Positions 16,401 through 25,502 of a DNA stretch of 64,000 nucleotides are shown here, piece by piece. Below the pieces are notes generated by a model. The model saw only the letters and a list, made by a program, of their open reading frames with translations. It searched no databases and was not told the origin of the DNA. Every line of letters starts with the position of its first letter. Within the stretch, counting starts at the first letter, position 1. The stretch comes from Sphingorhabdus contaminans (GTDB lineage: Bacteria; Pseudomonadota; Alphaproteobacteria; Sphingomonadales; Sphingomonadaceae): NCBI RefSeq assembly GCF_007280415.1, contig NZ_VKKU01000002.1, forward strand, positions 682,001 through 746,000, read 5' to 3'. Position numbers and translations under genes: made by a program.

Positions 16401-18814
16401 TGGGCAAATTCCGACAAATCGAGCAATATGTTCGGATCACCGGGCCATGGAGTTTTCGTCAGATGCTCGTACCATTTTTCAGGCTTATCCCCGTAACTTT
16501 CCCGTAAGCTATCCAGCGCACGCACGCTGGACTCGCGGCCAGACAATATGGTCAGAATGTCAGGCATCTGGCCCAAATCAAGCCGGACCACGACGCTGTG
16601 ATTGGGCTTCCGAATCAGGAAACACCGGCTGTGGACAGGAAGCGTCCTGACCAGCGACAATTCATGGTCGCTCAACCCGAACCCGCCGCAATAATCCTCC
16701 GCCTTCGCCCTGCTGTTGGGCATAAAGATCTGGGTAGCAGTCTGTTCGACGATTGCCGAAGATACCTTGCTGTCCAGAGCATCGCGTGCGCTTTGCGTAC
16801 CGAAGCCCACAATGGCATTTCGCTTACGCAGCGTTTTGAGCCAATCCCTCAGACGAGCGGCAAATACGGGATCATCCAGAACTTTCCAGCCTTCGTCGAT
16901 CATGATCATGGCAGGACTTCCATCCAGCCGTTCGTCGACCCGGTGGAATAGATACATCATGACTGCGGTACGAATAGCCGGCTGGTCTAATAGGGCCGTC
17001 ATATCAAAACCGATGATACGGTTCGTAAGATCAAGCCCGTCCGCATCATTGTCAAACACCCAGCCTCTGTCGCTGCGGTCCAGCCAAGGCCTCAGCCGCG
17101 ATTGCAAATCGCCCTCTTCCGGGCGTTTTGTCCCGCCAAGCAATTCCCCCAGATGACGCAAGGTGCGCAAATGCTCGCCCTGTTCATAGCTCGCATCAAC
17201 AGCAGAGGCGATCAGTGTTTCGTCGGCTGGTGACATGCCTCCCTGTTCCGGGGCCAGCAGGCAGGCCAGCCAATCGCGCAAAAATGCACGGTTCACAGGG
17301 CTGTCAGGCAAACGAAGCGGATTAAATCCTGTCGGAATTCCGGGACGTAACTCGACATAATTTCCGCCCAGCGAGCGAAGGAAAATCTCCGCACCCCGGT
17401 CTTTATCGAACAGGATAGTCCTCGGCTCAAGCTTCTGGGCCTGTGCGGTCAGAAAATTCATTACGACTGTTTTACCAGACCCGGATGGCCCGATAATGCT
17501 GAAATGCCCCAGATCGCCCTCATGGAAATTGAAGAAATAGGGTGTCGCGCTGGTCGTTTCGAAAATAGTGATAGCGTCGCCCCAGTGGTTACCCTTGGGT
17601 TGCCCCATCGGGAAGCCATGCATCGAAATGAAGCTTGCCGCATTGATTGTGGAGATCATCGACCCACGGGCAATATACATTTCGTTGCCAGGGAATTGTG
17701 CCCAAAAGGCAGGTTCCAGGTTCACATCTTCGCGAACACCGATCGAACCGAAATCCGCCAGCGCCGCCACCGCTTTGGCCGCTGCCTTGTCCAGCGACGT
17801 AATGTCATCAGCACGCACCGAAAGCGACAGATGGTGCATCCCAAAACCGATCTGTCCCCCGATCAACTGGTCCTTAGCGGCGAGCATTTCGCGCCGTTCG
17901 CCGGCCACATCTTCATCGGTCGCCTTCAAACGGCGTAACGAAAGATCGATGCGTTCCTTTGCAACCTGACGGTCAACAGGGGCAAAACTTTCGGTCAAAG
18001 CAAATTCGTGGGGCAGGCGAAGGACATCGTCCAATATGCCGACACGCGTTTCACCAGGATAGTCTTTGACCGAAATCATCGCTGCAAATTCGGATCCGCC
18101 TGCACCGCGATATTCAATCGTATCCAGACCGAAGCTGACGCGCTTGTAGGGAATATGATTCCCCAAATCGACATCATCGTCCGGTTTCAGAACGGCACGC
18201 ATTTCGCCATTGTACAGGGCGGCCAGAAACTCGAGCAGTTCCGAGCAGGTTCCGCCATCGCCTTCGTAACAGCCAAGATCGCGAACACCATATTGCTGCA
18301 ACGCGGCGCTCAAACCGATGACCGCGCTATCCAGGTCACGCAATTCTTCCTGGAATATTGCATCAAAATGGTTTCGGTTGAACCGGCGACGCATTCGTTC
18401 GAGAAGGCCCACTTTGCCGCGCGGCGGACGGCGTAATACCGTGAGGAAAAGTTCGTTTGCAAACAAGGTTCGTTTCGCAAGTCGCGCGGACCACTTTTCC
18501 TGCAAATGTGCGGAGAACGCGCCGGTATATTGCGACGGCATTTCGGCCGAAACACGGCGGCGAATAACGTGGTGGTAAACTATGAAACGTGAATCAAGCG
18601 TGCTTCGCAATATTGTCTCGCGAACTGCCTGTGTGTGGTTGAGATGGTCGGCATCTTCCGTTTCGAACGGCAGGCCATTTAAATGGAGCACACGCATCAA
18701 GCTGCCGTCACGCAGCTGCAGCGTCACGTCATCGACATGACGCCGATATGGCAAGCGATCGCCTGCGCGCTGTTCATATTTGCCCCATGCTGCGGGTCCC
18801 CGCCAAGCCATCAT
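16397..18814 (-). CDS. virB4: VirB4-type secretion ATPase
   Basis: 805-residue inner-membrane-associated ATPase that energises pilus assembly and substrate transfer. The N-terminal CagE/TrbE-type domain covers about 1-400 and the ATPase domain follows, with Walker A GPSGSGKT (K448), Walker B MIMIDEGWKVLDD, and the GFGTQSARDAL segment of this family. The start ATG at 18814 is preceded by a second Met (MMAWRGP). It is 10 bases from the virB3 stop. Length is normal and no disruption is visible. Confidence 0.95.
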   Translation of the reverse strand: MMAWRGPAAWGKYEQRAGDRLPYRRHVDDVTLQLRDGSLMRVLHLNGLPFETEDADHLNHTQAVRETILRSTLDSRFIVYHHVIRRRVSAEMPSQYTGAFSAHLQEKWSARLAKRTLFANELFLTVLRRPPRGKVGLLERMRRRFNRNHFDAIFQEELRDLDSAVIGLSAALQQYGVRDLGCYEGDGGTCSELLEFLAALYNGEMRAVLKPDDDVDLGNHIPYKRVSFGLDTIEYRGAGGSEFAAMISVKDYPGETRVGILDDVLRLPHEFALTESFAPVDRQVAKERIDLSLRRLKATDEDVAGERREMLAAKDQLIGGQIGFGMHHLSLSVRADDITSLDKAAAKAVAALADFGSIGVREDVNLEPAFWAQFPGNEMYIARGSMISTINAASFISMHGFPMGQPKGNHWGDAITIFETTSATPYFFNFHEGDLGHFSIIGPSGSGKTVVMNFLTAQAQKLEPRTILFDKDRGAEIFLRSLGGNYVELRPGIPTGFNPLRLPDSPVNRAFLRDWLACLLAPEQGGMSPADETLIASAVDASYEQGEHLRTLRHLGELLGGTKRPEEGDLQSRLRPWLDRSDRGWVFDNDADGLDLTNRIIGFDMTALLDQPAIRTAVMMYLFHRVDERLDGSPAMIMIDEGWKVLDDPVFAARLRDWLKTLRKRNAIVGFGTQSARDALDSKVSSAIVEQTATQIFMPNSRAKAEDYCGGFGLSDHELSLVRTLPVHSRCFLIRKPNHSVVVRLDLGQMPDILTILSGRESSVRALDSLRESYGDKPEKWYEHLTKTPWPGDPNILLDLSEFAQ

Positions 18815-18824
18815 TTATTCCAAT

Positions 18825-19106
18825 TCACGGTGCGTAACTGTTGCATCCCCAGCGCTTCCAATTTTTTACACGTGGTGTCCGGGAGACTTTGGTGATCCAC
18901 AAGTCGAAAAAGCGGGGTTCCCGAAGACATGCCAGATATCCGATTACATGGACGATCAGCGCAACCCCCAACGCCCAAAAACTGCGCGTAATGAGGAATG
19001 CTTCGGTTGAAATCACGCCGTTGATGACAAAAAAACTATAGGTGACGCCCGCAAACATATGCGGCCGCGTAAGCGATGTAAAAACGGGCGCCTTGCTTAA
19101 TGCCAC
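18825..19106 (-). CDS. virB3: VirB3-type membrane protein
   Basis: 93-residue small inner-membrane protein with the typical N-terminal motif VFTSLTRPHMFAGV and two adjacent hydrophobic segments (YSFFVINGVIS and FWALGVALIVHVIGYLAC), then a Trp/Arg-rich tail with EPRFFDLW. VirB3 works with VirB4 at the base of the machine. It lies 3 bases from virB2 and 10 from virB4. Confidence 0.92.
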   Translation of the reverse strand: MALSKAPVFTSLTRPHMFAGVTYSFFVINGVISTEAFLITRSFWALGVALIVHVIGYLACLREPRFFDLWITKVSRTPRVKNWKRWGCNSYAP

Positions 19107-19109
19107 TGT

Positions 19110-19415
19110 TTAACCTGCGCCTGCTGCAGACTGGATTCCCGACACAATTGCGACTGCACCAAACAGAATGAAGCAGCCGAGCACAACGGTCATGCCATAA
19201 CGCCAGTTCATACGCCCCGTGAGCATCATGAAACCAACGGCGGCAACGGCAACGACAGCAGCTGCCGTTGCCACATTGCCCATCAAAGTCCCCTGCAACC
19301 ACTGCGCAGCGCGGACAATCGGACCGCTGCCTGCCGGATCCTGTTGGGCAAAGGCTGGTGCGGACAGCATGGCCAATGGCCCGGTTATGGCTATCCGTTT
19401 AATCAACTTTCTCAT
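19110..19415 (-). CDS. virB2: VirB2-type major pilin
   Basis: 101-residue pilin precursor. I place the start at the ATG of 19413-19415, which has GGAGG 9 bases upstream; a longer upstream frame lacks support. A signal peptide ends at APAFA near residue 24; the mature protein of about 77 residues has two hydrophobic helices (NVATAAAVVAVAAVGFMML and MTVVLGCFILFGAVAIVSGI) separated by a short basic loop (GRMNWRYG), as in VirB2/TrbC pilins. The start lies 4 bases past the lytic transglycosylase stop. Confidence 0.92.
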   Translation of the reverse strand: MRKLIKRIAITGPLAMLSAPAFAQQDPAGSGPIVRAAQWLQGTLMGNVATAAAVVAVAAVGFMMLTGRMNWRYGMTVVLGCFILFGAVAIVSGIQSAAGAG

Positions 19416-19419
19416 ATTT

Positions 19420-20052
19420 TCATTCCTCCAGTGCGCCACCCCAAGCAACCCGTTGCCGGATGGCTTCGACATAATTCTGTGTTTCAGCGAACGGCGGCAC
19501 CCCCTGATATTGGGCCACCCGAGCCGGTCCGGCGTTATAGGCTGCCAAGGCCAGCCGGACATCGCCGTTAAATTGCGTCAGCATTGCTTTAAGATAGCGG
19601 GCGCCGCCCTCAAGGTTCGCCAACGCATCATTAGGGTTCACCCCGAGATTGGCAGCCGTCCCTGGCATAAGCTGTGTGAGCCCGACAGCCCCCTTTGGCG
19701 AACGAGCCGACGGATTCCACCGGCTTTCCTGCCAGATCAACGCCTCGAACAGCAGCGGGTCGATGTCATGCTGCTCCGAAATCGTCGTTACGATAATTTT
19801 CCACTGGGGAGGCATGATCTTGCGGGTGACAGACGGAGAGAACGACCGGTGATTCTCGGCAGCGATTCGTGCGCTAAAATTTACCGCTTCCGGCTGCGTT
19901 AACGTGGCCACTAACCTAGGAGCACTATCTGTCCCAATTTCATACACTTGTGCTGACAAACTGGTGTGCACGCAGAGCGCGATGCCCGAAAACATCACGA
20001 ATCTAAAGACATACCGGAGTGCAAGAAAATGAAAAATCATCCTTGGCGGCAT
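19420..20052 (-). CDS. virB1: VirB1-like lytic transglycosylase
   Basis: Exported peptidoglycan lytic transglycosylase that opens the wall for the secretion machine. About 210 residues from the preferred ATG at 20050-20052 (GGAAAG 6-11 bases upstream), with a signal peptide ending near LSA at about residue 33; an ATG at 20082 or a TTG at 20163 would lengthen only the N-terminus. The SLT domain shows the catalytic Glu in WQESRWN (E109 by this start), GAVGLTQLMPGTA and LALAAYNAGPARV. It is the first gene of the virB operon. Confidence 0.9.
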   Translation of the reverse strand: MPPRMIFHFLALRYVFRFVMFSGIALCVHTSLSAQVYEIGTDSAPRLVATLTQPEAVNFSARIAAENHRSFSPSVTRKIMPPQWKIIVTTISEQHDIDPLLFEALIWQESRWNPSARSPKGAVGLTQLMPGTAANLGVNPNDALANLEGGARYLKAMLTQFNGDVRLALAAYNAGPARVAQYQGVPPFAETQNYVEAIRQRVAWGGALEE

Positions 20053-20196
20053 AAAACTTTCCACAAAATTGGCAAGCTTCATGGCCGCTAGAATAGCGAT
20101 CTCTCGGGTGGTAATTAGGGGTAAGCCCTTTGGCCAATTCACATTGAAACATAAGCGGTGCAAGGTCGCTATGTCGGATTCTACAAGGATGAAATC

Positions 20197-21552
20197 ATGT
20201 CCCCGCTTTCACGTAATGGTGCCATTACTTTTTTCGGTCTTATGCTTGCAACGACCGTCGCATTTTCCTCCTGTTCGCCTGTCGACGGCCAGACGAAGGG
20301 AACCACAGAACCTGCTGCGCGATCAAAGGCATTTCCCGGTGCGGTCGGTTATGGCGCAGCGGCATTGGGCGGATTTAAGGGCAAGATCATTCAGGTAACC
20401 ACAACCGCCGACAATGTCGCCGGATCACTGCGTGCCTGTGTTGAAGCCGTCGGCCCCCGGACATGCGTGTTCCGCGTTGGCGGCATTTTCCGGTTTGACG
20501 GTTTTCCTCCTGTTATCAAAAATCCATATCTCACAATTGCGGGGCAAACGGCACCAGGCGGTGGCGTTACAATTGCCCATGACGGTAGCATCGAATCCCG
20601 CACACCACTGCTCATCAAGAACACCAACGATGTGATTGTCCGTCATGTCCGTATCCGCAATGACAGGATCGGCGGGGAAAAGGAATCCGAAGACTCGATA
20701 ACGATTGAAAACAGCAAATATGTTGTCATCGACCAGGTAAGCGCGAGTTGGGCCCGCGACGAAATCATCAATGGCTATGGAAATAACGACTTTATCACCA
20801 TCAGCAATTCGATCTTCTCCTACGGAATTCCGAAGCATGACAAATGCGCGCTTTTGGGCAGTGATCCGAAGAATTCGCAAAATTTCAGCTTCATAGGCAA
20901 TATTTGCGCCCATAATGGCGACCGGAATCCCGACATCAATTTCAAACCGTCTTCCTGCGTCGAAGTAATCAATAACATCTTCTACAATGCAGTGTCCGAA
21001 TTTGCTGAAGTATGGGAGACCTATGGCGGGACGCCTGTGTCCATCGTCGGCAACAGCTTCAAAGCCGGAATTGATACGACCGACAATGCTGTCGGCGTTA
21101 TCCGGCAGACGGTCGAAAGTACCGGAAATTCCGCCATCTATCTGCACGACAACCAGTTTTTCGGTTCATTTACCGACATCGACGCTTCTGTAGCAGTTGC
21201 ACGCCGGAATACGCCACCCTGTCCGTTGACCGTCAAACCAATGGCAGCCGGCATAGCCTACTCGTCGGTGCTGGCAAAGTCAGGTGCCTGGCCACGGGAC
21301 GCCATTGATGTCGAGGTCGTTAACGATGTGATCAACCGGACTGGCCAGATTGTTTCGTTGCCCGGATCGATACCTGCAATTTTTGCAGGCACTCCCTATC
21401 CCGATACTGATCGGGACGGCATGGACGACCGTTGGGAAGTCAAAAATGCCGCTAAAGTAGGTGTGTCGGATCCATGGCTTGACGGCAACCGGGATGGCAT
21501 CACCAATCTTGATGCTTTCCTCGATTATCTCCACAAACAAATAGTGCGCTGA
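20197..21552 (+). CDS. Divergent pectate-lyase-like beta-helix lipoprotein (copy C)
   Basis: 451-residue relative of copies A, B and D with the same plan but much lower identity. The N-terminus is lipoprotein-like (VAFSSC, Cys near residue 26). It has AFPGAVGYGAAALGGFKGKIIQVTT, TIAGQTAPGGGVTIAHDGS and the C-terminal DTDRDGMDDRWE. The PL1-type Asp-His pair is D179-Q180 here (VIDQVSASWARDE), so one conserved residue is changed, and the tail NELAGDQD shared by the other three is absent. Start at 20197 has AAGGA 7 bases upstream; a TTG-type extension to 20158 is not supported. It diverges from virB1 across a 144-base gap and is followed by a glycosyltransferase 21 bases downstream. It may bind or act on a different glycan. 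Confidence 0.78.
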   Translation: MSPLSRNGAITFFGLMLATTVAFSSCSPVDGQTKGTTEPAARSKAFPGAVGYGAAALGGFKGKIIQVTTTADNVAGSLRACVEAVGPRTCVFRVGGIFRFDGFPPVIKNPYLTIAGQTAPGGGVTIAHDGSIESRTPLLIKNTNDVIVRHVRIRNDRIGGEKESEDSITIENSKYVVIDQVSASWARDEIINGYGNNDFITISNSIFSYGIPKHDKCALLGSDPKNSQNFSFIGNICAHNGDRNPDINFKPSSCVEVINNIFYNAVSEFAEVWETYGGTPVSIVGNSFKAGIDTTDNAVGVIRQTVESTGNSAIYLHDNQFFGSFTDIDASVAVARRNTPPCPLTVKPMAAGIAYSSVLAKSGAWPRDAIDVEVVNDVINRTGQIVSLPGSIPAIFAGTPYPDTDRDGMDDRWEVKNAAKVGVSDPWLDGNRDGITNLDAFLDYLHKQIVR

Positions 21553-21573
21553 AATACCGGTACATCACATCCT

Positions 21574-22719
21574 ATGAAGCCCGAATGCGTTACGATTGCC
21601 TACCCTATGGCGGGCGACAGCCTTGGCGGTAGCCATCATTCCCTGTTGGGACTGTTAAAGGGTCTTGATCCGGCACTTTATTATCCTGTGATCATTCTGG
21701 AAAAACCGGACGGGCGGCTGGCGGAGCATTTTGCAGGGTTTGAACAACGTCCAGACCCGGCACCTCCGCGCGAAAGCTTTGCCGTGGGACGGGAGTTTAG
21801 TGTTTCGAAGTTTGCCTCCACCTTCGCAGGCATCGGCCGCCGCGCGGCATTGCTTCGGGATATCGGCAGCACGATCGTCCATAGCAATGACGGACGGACG
21901 CACGCTACATGGGCGTTCGCGGCAAAGCGGGCAGGTTGTCGTTTGCTGTGGCACCATCGTGCCGATCCCTATGCAAAAGGTTTGCGCTATCTAGCCCCTC
22001 TGGTTGCAGACCAGATCGTTGCCGTCTCCAACTTCTCCTTGTCGGGAATGCGGCCATCGAAGGCCCGGCAAAATGCTCAAGTCGTCTTCAGTCCCTTTGA
22101 CATTGATGTCAAAGCCGACCGGACCATCATGCGTCAGCGTCTTTTGACGGAACTGGGGGCACACGAAGACACTATCATTTGCGGCTATTTTGGAAGCTTC
22201 ATTGACCGTAAACGCCCTCTGGAATTTATGGACGCCGTTGCCGAACTGCGGGCTATACAGAACCGGCCTGTCGTCGGAGTCATGTTCGGCGAGACGACCT
22301 ATCCCGAACTCGAAACTGCCATGCGCGCCCGGATGCAGGAACCTGACGTCGCCGGCGCGGACCATATTATGGGCTATCGGTCACCCGGCGTCGATTGGAT
22401 TGCGGCCGTGGATCTGCTTTTGGTGACAGCCGTCCACGAACCGCTCGGCCGGACACTGGTCGAGGCGATGCTTGTGGAAACCCCGGTCATTGCGACAGAC
22501 TCAGGCGGCAATCCGGAGGCCATTTTGGCTGGGCTGGGCACTCTCGTTGAACCAGATAACCCCGCCGCCATGGCACGAGCCGCATTGGACGCCCTGAACA
22601 ACAAGCCTGCATTAGCCGAAACGACAGCGCGCGCGAAGGAAAGCGCTAAGGCACGCTTTTCCGAAGAGACCCACATTGCAAAAATTACGCAAATCTATCG
22701 CGATCTTTCACCCGCCTAG
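21574..22719 (+). CDS. GT4-family glycosyltransferase
   Basis: 381-residue cytoplasmic GT-B glycosyltransferase, retaining type. The N-terminal acceptor domain has the Gly-rich GDSLGGSHHSLLGLLKGL; the C-terminal donor domain has YFGSFIDRKRPLEFMDAV and the EX7E-type motif VHEPLGRTLVEAML followed by TPVIATDSGGNPEAI. It follows beta-helix copy C by 21 bases and is convergent with the outer-membrane barrel gene. It probably adds one sugar of the repeat unit; donor and acceptor cannot be told. Confidence 0.88.
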   Translation: MKPECVTIAYPMAGDSLGGSHHSLLGLLKGLDPALYYPVIILEKPDGRLAEHFAGFEQRPDPAPPRESFAVGREFSVSKFASTFAGIGRRAALLRDIGSTIVHSNDGRTHATWAFAAKRAGCRLLWHHRADPYAKGLRYLAPLVADQIVAVSNFSLSGMRPSKARQNAQVVFSPFDIDVKADRTIMRQRLLTELGAHEDTIICGYFGSFIDRKRPLEFMDAVAELRAIQNRPVVGVMFGETTYPELETAMRARMQEPDVAGADHIMGYRSPGVDWIAAVDLLLVTAVHEPLGRTLVEAMLVETPVIATDSGGNPEAILAGLGTLVEPDNPAAMARAALDALNNKPALAETTARAKESAKARFSEETHIAKITQIYRDLSPA

Positions 22720-22736
22720 GCGGCCCGAGGTCTACT

Positions 22737-23963
22737 TCAGAAACGCAGGCGAAACGACAATCCACCCCGCGCCCGCTCAAAATTCTCTTCAGCAATGTTA
22801 CTGGAGCGATCTGTATAACTGACATAGCCGGCAATCGATATCCGCTTGCTGGCAAGCCATTCCACTTCGACACGCGGGCTGATTGCCTTTTCAAGGTCGC
22901 CGGACCCAATGAACTCGGCTCTCAGATAGGAAACCCCGGCGGTTGCGTACAGATTATGTCGGATTTCCTGCTGAACACTGAGCTGCGCTGTCGTATCGGC
23001 ACGTGCCACGGCGCCTAATCGGAATGTTGCAACGTCGCCTGAAAATACATTCAAGGTGATTGCCGTGCGCTGCTGCGGACGATAAGTCAAAGAGATGTCC
23101 GTCGAGACGCCAGTCCGGCTTTTCTGCAACGGCTCTGCCGGATTCAACTTGAACAAACCGATTGAGGCGCGGCCTTCAATGATCCCGCGTTCCTTTGTTG
23201 CGATACCCAAGCGGCCGCCGAAGGTTGTTTCATCCTGACTTAATCCGGCGGGCGTAGGCAAACGGAAATCGCGATTCGTCACAAACGCAGTTGCTGTCCC
23301 GTAAAACCGGCTGCCGATACTGCGGCCAAGAGTGACCGAGCCAAATTGCGATGTAAAATCACGGCGATCGTTCACCGGTCCGAGAAAGTCATATTTCCGC
23401 CAGGCAACGTCAGATGCAATCAACATCACGCCGCCTTCATGGCTAAATTTTCCTTCGGCTTCGAAAATGTTGAGAAGGCGCGGGCCGGTTGTCGTCAGTT
23501 GAAGGGCTTCAGGATCACCACGCTCCTCGACGACCCGCCGCCATCCTCCGGAAAGACCGAATTTCTGACCTTGCCTCGGTTGCCATCCGAGTCCCAGCAA
23601 AACTTCGCCACCTTCGGAATTTTCAGTGGTCAGTTTGTCATAACGACGAATGCGGGTTTTTGCGGTTGCCGTCAGATCAATGTTGCCAACGCGACCTTTG
23701 GCTTCCAAGCCCCCGACAATGATAAATGCTGCATCTGCCTTGGTGCCGGTCGGCGCAGCGTACACATTGTCGTCCGCATAAATGATATATTCAAAATCCG
23801 GCATCAGGCGGAAACCGCCAATGTCGAGCCCCTTCGATTCAAATTCCGGTAGTTGATCCGACACCAAGGGCGCAGTTTTGCTGACAGGGTCCGCAAGGGC
23901 GGCACCCGATGAGAGTAAACCTGCGACCGTGCAGGTCGCCCAGAAAGAATGACGCAACAACAT
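22737..23963 (-). CDS. Outer-membrane beta-barrel porin for polysaccharide export (BBP2-type)
   Basis: 408-residue outer-membrane protein: signal peptide ending near ALA at residue 24, a short periplasmic leader, then alternating amphipathic strands to a C-terminal ...LSFRLRF, ending in Phe as barrels do. Composition and length fit the putative beta-barrel porin 2 family found in exopolysaccharide loci. The ATG overlaps the stop of the short OPX gene by one base (TAATG), so the two products are made together. I infer that it supplies the outer-membrane channel that the short OPX protein lacks, as WzpX-type barrels do in Myxococcus. A GTG nine bases upstream is an alternative start. Confidence 0.82.
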   Translation of the reverse strand: MLLRHSFWATCTVAGLLSSGAALADPVSKTAPLVSDQLPEFESKGLDIGGFRLMPDFEYIIYADDNVYAAPTGTKADAAFIIVGGLEAKGRVGNIDLTATAKTRIRRYDKLTTENSEGGEVLLGLGWQPRQGQKFGLSGGWRRVVEERGDPEALQLTTTGPRLLNIFEAEGKFSHEGGVMLIASDVAWRKYDFLGPVNDRRDFTSQFGSVTLGRSIGSRFYGTATAFVTNRDFRLPTPAGLSQDETTFGGRLGIATKERGIIEGRASIGLFKLNPAEPLQKSRTGVSTDISLTYRPQQRTAITLNVFSGDVATFRLGAVARADTTAQLSVQQEIRHNLYATAGVSYLRAEFIGSGDLEKAISPRVEVEWLASKRISIAGYVSYTDRSSNIAEENFERARGGLSFRLRF

Positions 23964-24538
23964 TAAAACCACTTCTCAACAATACGGATTTGATCGCCAG
24001 GCATGACGATAGTGTTTTCCGAAGCGCGGCCGGTGACTTTGCGGCCGTTGATTGTGCGGGTGATCACCATCGACGATGTATCGGCACGATAGGTGTAGCC
24101 ACCTGCAAGCGATATAATCGAAAACACTGTCAGCCCCTCCCGGAATTCGTACTGGCCGGGCTTACCGACTTCTCCCAGAATGTAAATCGGGCGCAGCGAT
24201 GCGGCCTGCAAAGTGACGTTGGGCCGGACCAGAATCCGCTTATCAAGCAATGCTTTTTCAATCGCTTTTTCTGCCTCGCGCAATGTGAGACCGGAAATCT
24301 TCACTTCCTCTACCAATGGCAGCGCGATGACACCTGTCTGATCGACGGCATATTCCGCGTCAGCACCTTGAAGATCGGGAATCTGGACCTTGATCCGGTC
24401 ACCGGGCTCCAGACGGAGGACCGATAAATCTCCTGCCGGAATGGCAGCAAGTCCGCTAGTCGACGATGCACATCCCGATACAAGCGATGACCCTGCCAGA
24501 ACCGCAACGACCAGCAGACTTTTGAGCATCTTCAGCAT
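23963..24538 (-). CDS. Short OPX (Wza/GumB-like) polysaccharide export lipoprotein
   Basis: 191-residue periplasmic export protein anchored by a lipobox (SLVSGC, Cys near residue 23). It has the Poly_export domain (LSVLRLEPGDRIKVQIPD, then AVDQTGVIALPLVEEVKISG) and one SLBB-type domain (RPIYILGEVGKPGQYEF, MPGDQIRIVEKWF). It is much shorter than E. coli Wza (about 380 residues) and ends right after the SLBB part, so it lacks the C-terminal amphipathic helix that forms the outer-membrane pore. The start at 24538 has GGAG 9 bases upstream; an earlier ATG at 24562 is less likely. It lies 61 bases after the sulfotransferase and overlaps the barrel gene. Confidence 0.92.
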   Translation of the reverse strand: MLKMLKSLLVVAVLAGSSLVSGCASSTSGLAAIPAGDLSVLRLEPGDRIKVQIPDLQGADAEYAVDQTGVIALPLVEEVKISGLTLREAEKAIEKALLDKRILVRPNVTLQAASLRPIYILGEVGKPGQYEFREGLTVFSIISLAGGYTYRADTSSMVITRTINGRKVTGRASENTIVMPGDQIRIVEKWF

Positions 24539-24599
24539 TTTCGCTTCTCCCATTTTATACATCTATGACAAACACCGGATTCCAGTTGCGCGAACCTTA

Positions 24600-25502
24600 T
24601 CATGCAACCTTGGAATGCTCACGTTCCCCATGACTATTTTGAACATCTCGCGGCTTGTCATTTAGCCAACCCGACAGATCCCGTCCAAGCAGTTTACCCA
24701 ATTGTTCCACATCTTCGGCATAAAAATCGCGCAACCGCAACCGCAATTGCGGCGATAATGGCGGATAAGCGATTTCACGTGCGAATAAGCCACGGGTCGA
24801 TTCAAATATTGGATGCCCGCGTAAAGGCGCAATGGTGCTTTTCAACGGCGCGAGAATCTTGCGGACGGGCAGTGGAAGGAAACGCTCAGAAGCGTTATTT
24901 GCCTTTTTCCGAGCCTGGTTGGCATCAAAAACGGGATCGACACCGATATGGCGCGAGATCGCCTCGACAGTTTCTTTCGGCTGCGCTTTCACATCATCAT
25001 ATAAGAAAGCGTGGATCTGTTCGGAAGGAAAATGATCGAGCCACCGGCGTAAATGCTGAGCGTAAAGCCCATCGTTCAGGAACCGGGGCTGAGGATTATC
25101 CAGAGATGTGAGATAGGCTTCGGGTCCTTCTTTCACGGTACCGCGCCGGTAGAGCATTTTGTAATCGGAGTAGGCACGCTCGACAGGATTGCGGAACTGA
25201 ACCACAAGCCGGGCATGCGGCAGCATCTTTGCGATACGCTGTGCCGCATCCGGATGGGCGAGATAATCGGCCGATTTCTCACCCAGCATCCGTCCGGAAC
25301 CCACATGCGCTTCGAAATAGGCGCGGTAAAAATCTTCACCGCGCTCAAATTCGCTGCTGAAATAATGCGGTTCGGGGTCCGGCATGTAGAGCGCCGGATT
25401 TACCTGCAATTGTTCCAGAGCCCAGGTTGTCGCCGCTTTTACTGCACCAATTATAATGAAAGACGGGTGCCAGTCTGCCTGACCCGGATATGCCTGCGTC
25501 AT
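24600..25502 (-). CDS. PAPS-dependent sulfotransferase
   Basis: 300-residue carbohydrate-type sulfotransferase that would move sulfate from PAPS to a sugar hydroxyl or amine. The 5'-phosphosulfate loop IIIGAVKAATTWALEQL has K22, and the 3'-phosphate motif LVVQFRNPVERAYSDY is present near residue 110. The distribution of motifs resembles heparan-sulfate N-deacetylase/sulfotransferase-like enzymes. The start overlaps the stop of the aminotransferase gene by four bases (ATGA). With the second sulfotransferase at 35872 it suggests a sulfated polymer; the acceptor is unknown. Confidence 0.9.
   Translation of the reverse strand: MTQAYPGQADWHPSFIIIGAVKAATTWALEQLQVNPALYMPDPEPHYFSSEFERGEDFYRAYFEAHVGSGRMLGEKSADYLAHPDAAQRIAKMLPHARLVVQFRNPVERAYSDYKMLYRRGTVKEGPEAYLTSLDNPQPRFLNDGLYAQHLRRWLDHFPSEQIHAFLYDDVKAQPKETVEAISRHIGVDPVFDANQARKKANNASERFLPLPVRKILAPLKSTIAPLRGHPIFESTRGLFAREIAYPPLSPQLRLRLRDFYAEDVEQLGKLLGRDLSGWLNDKPRDVQNSHGEREHSKVA

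Noticed and set aside
12288-20052. Integrative conjugative element
   Set aside because: No integrase, relaxase, coupling protein, tRNA end or direct repeats were seen around the operon.
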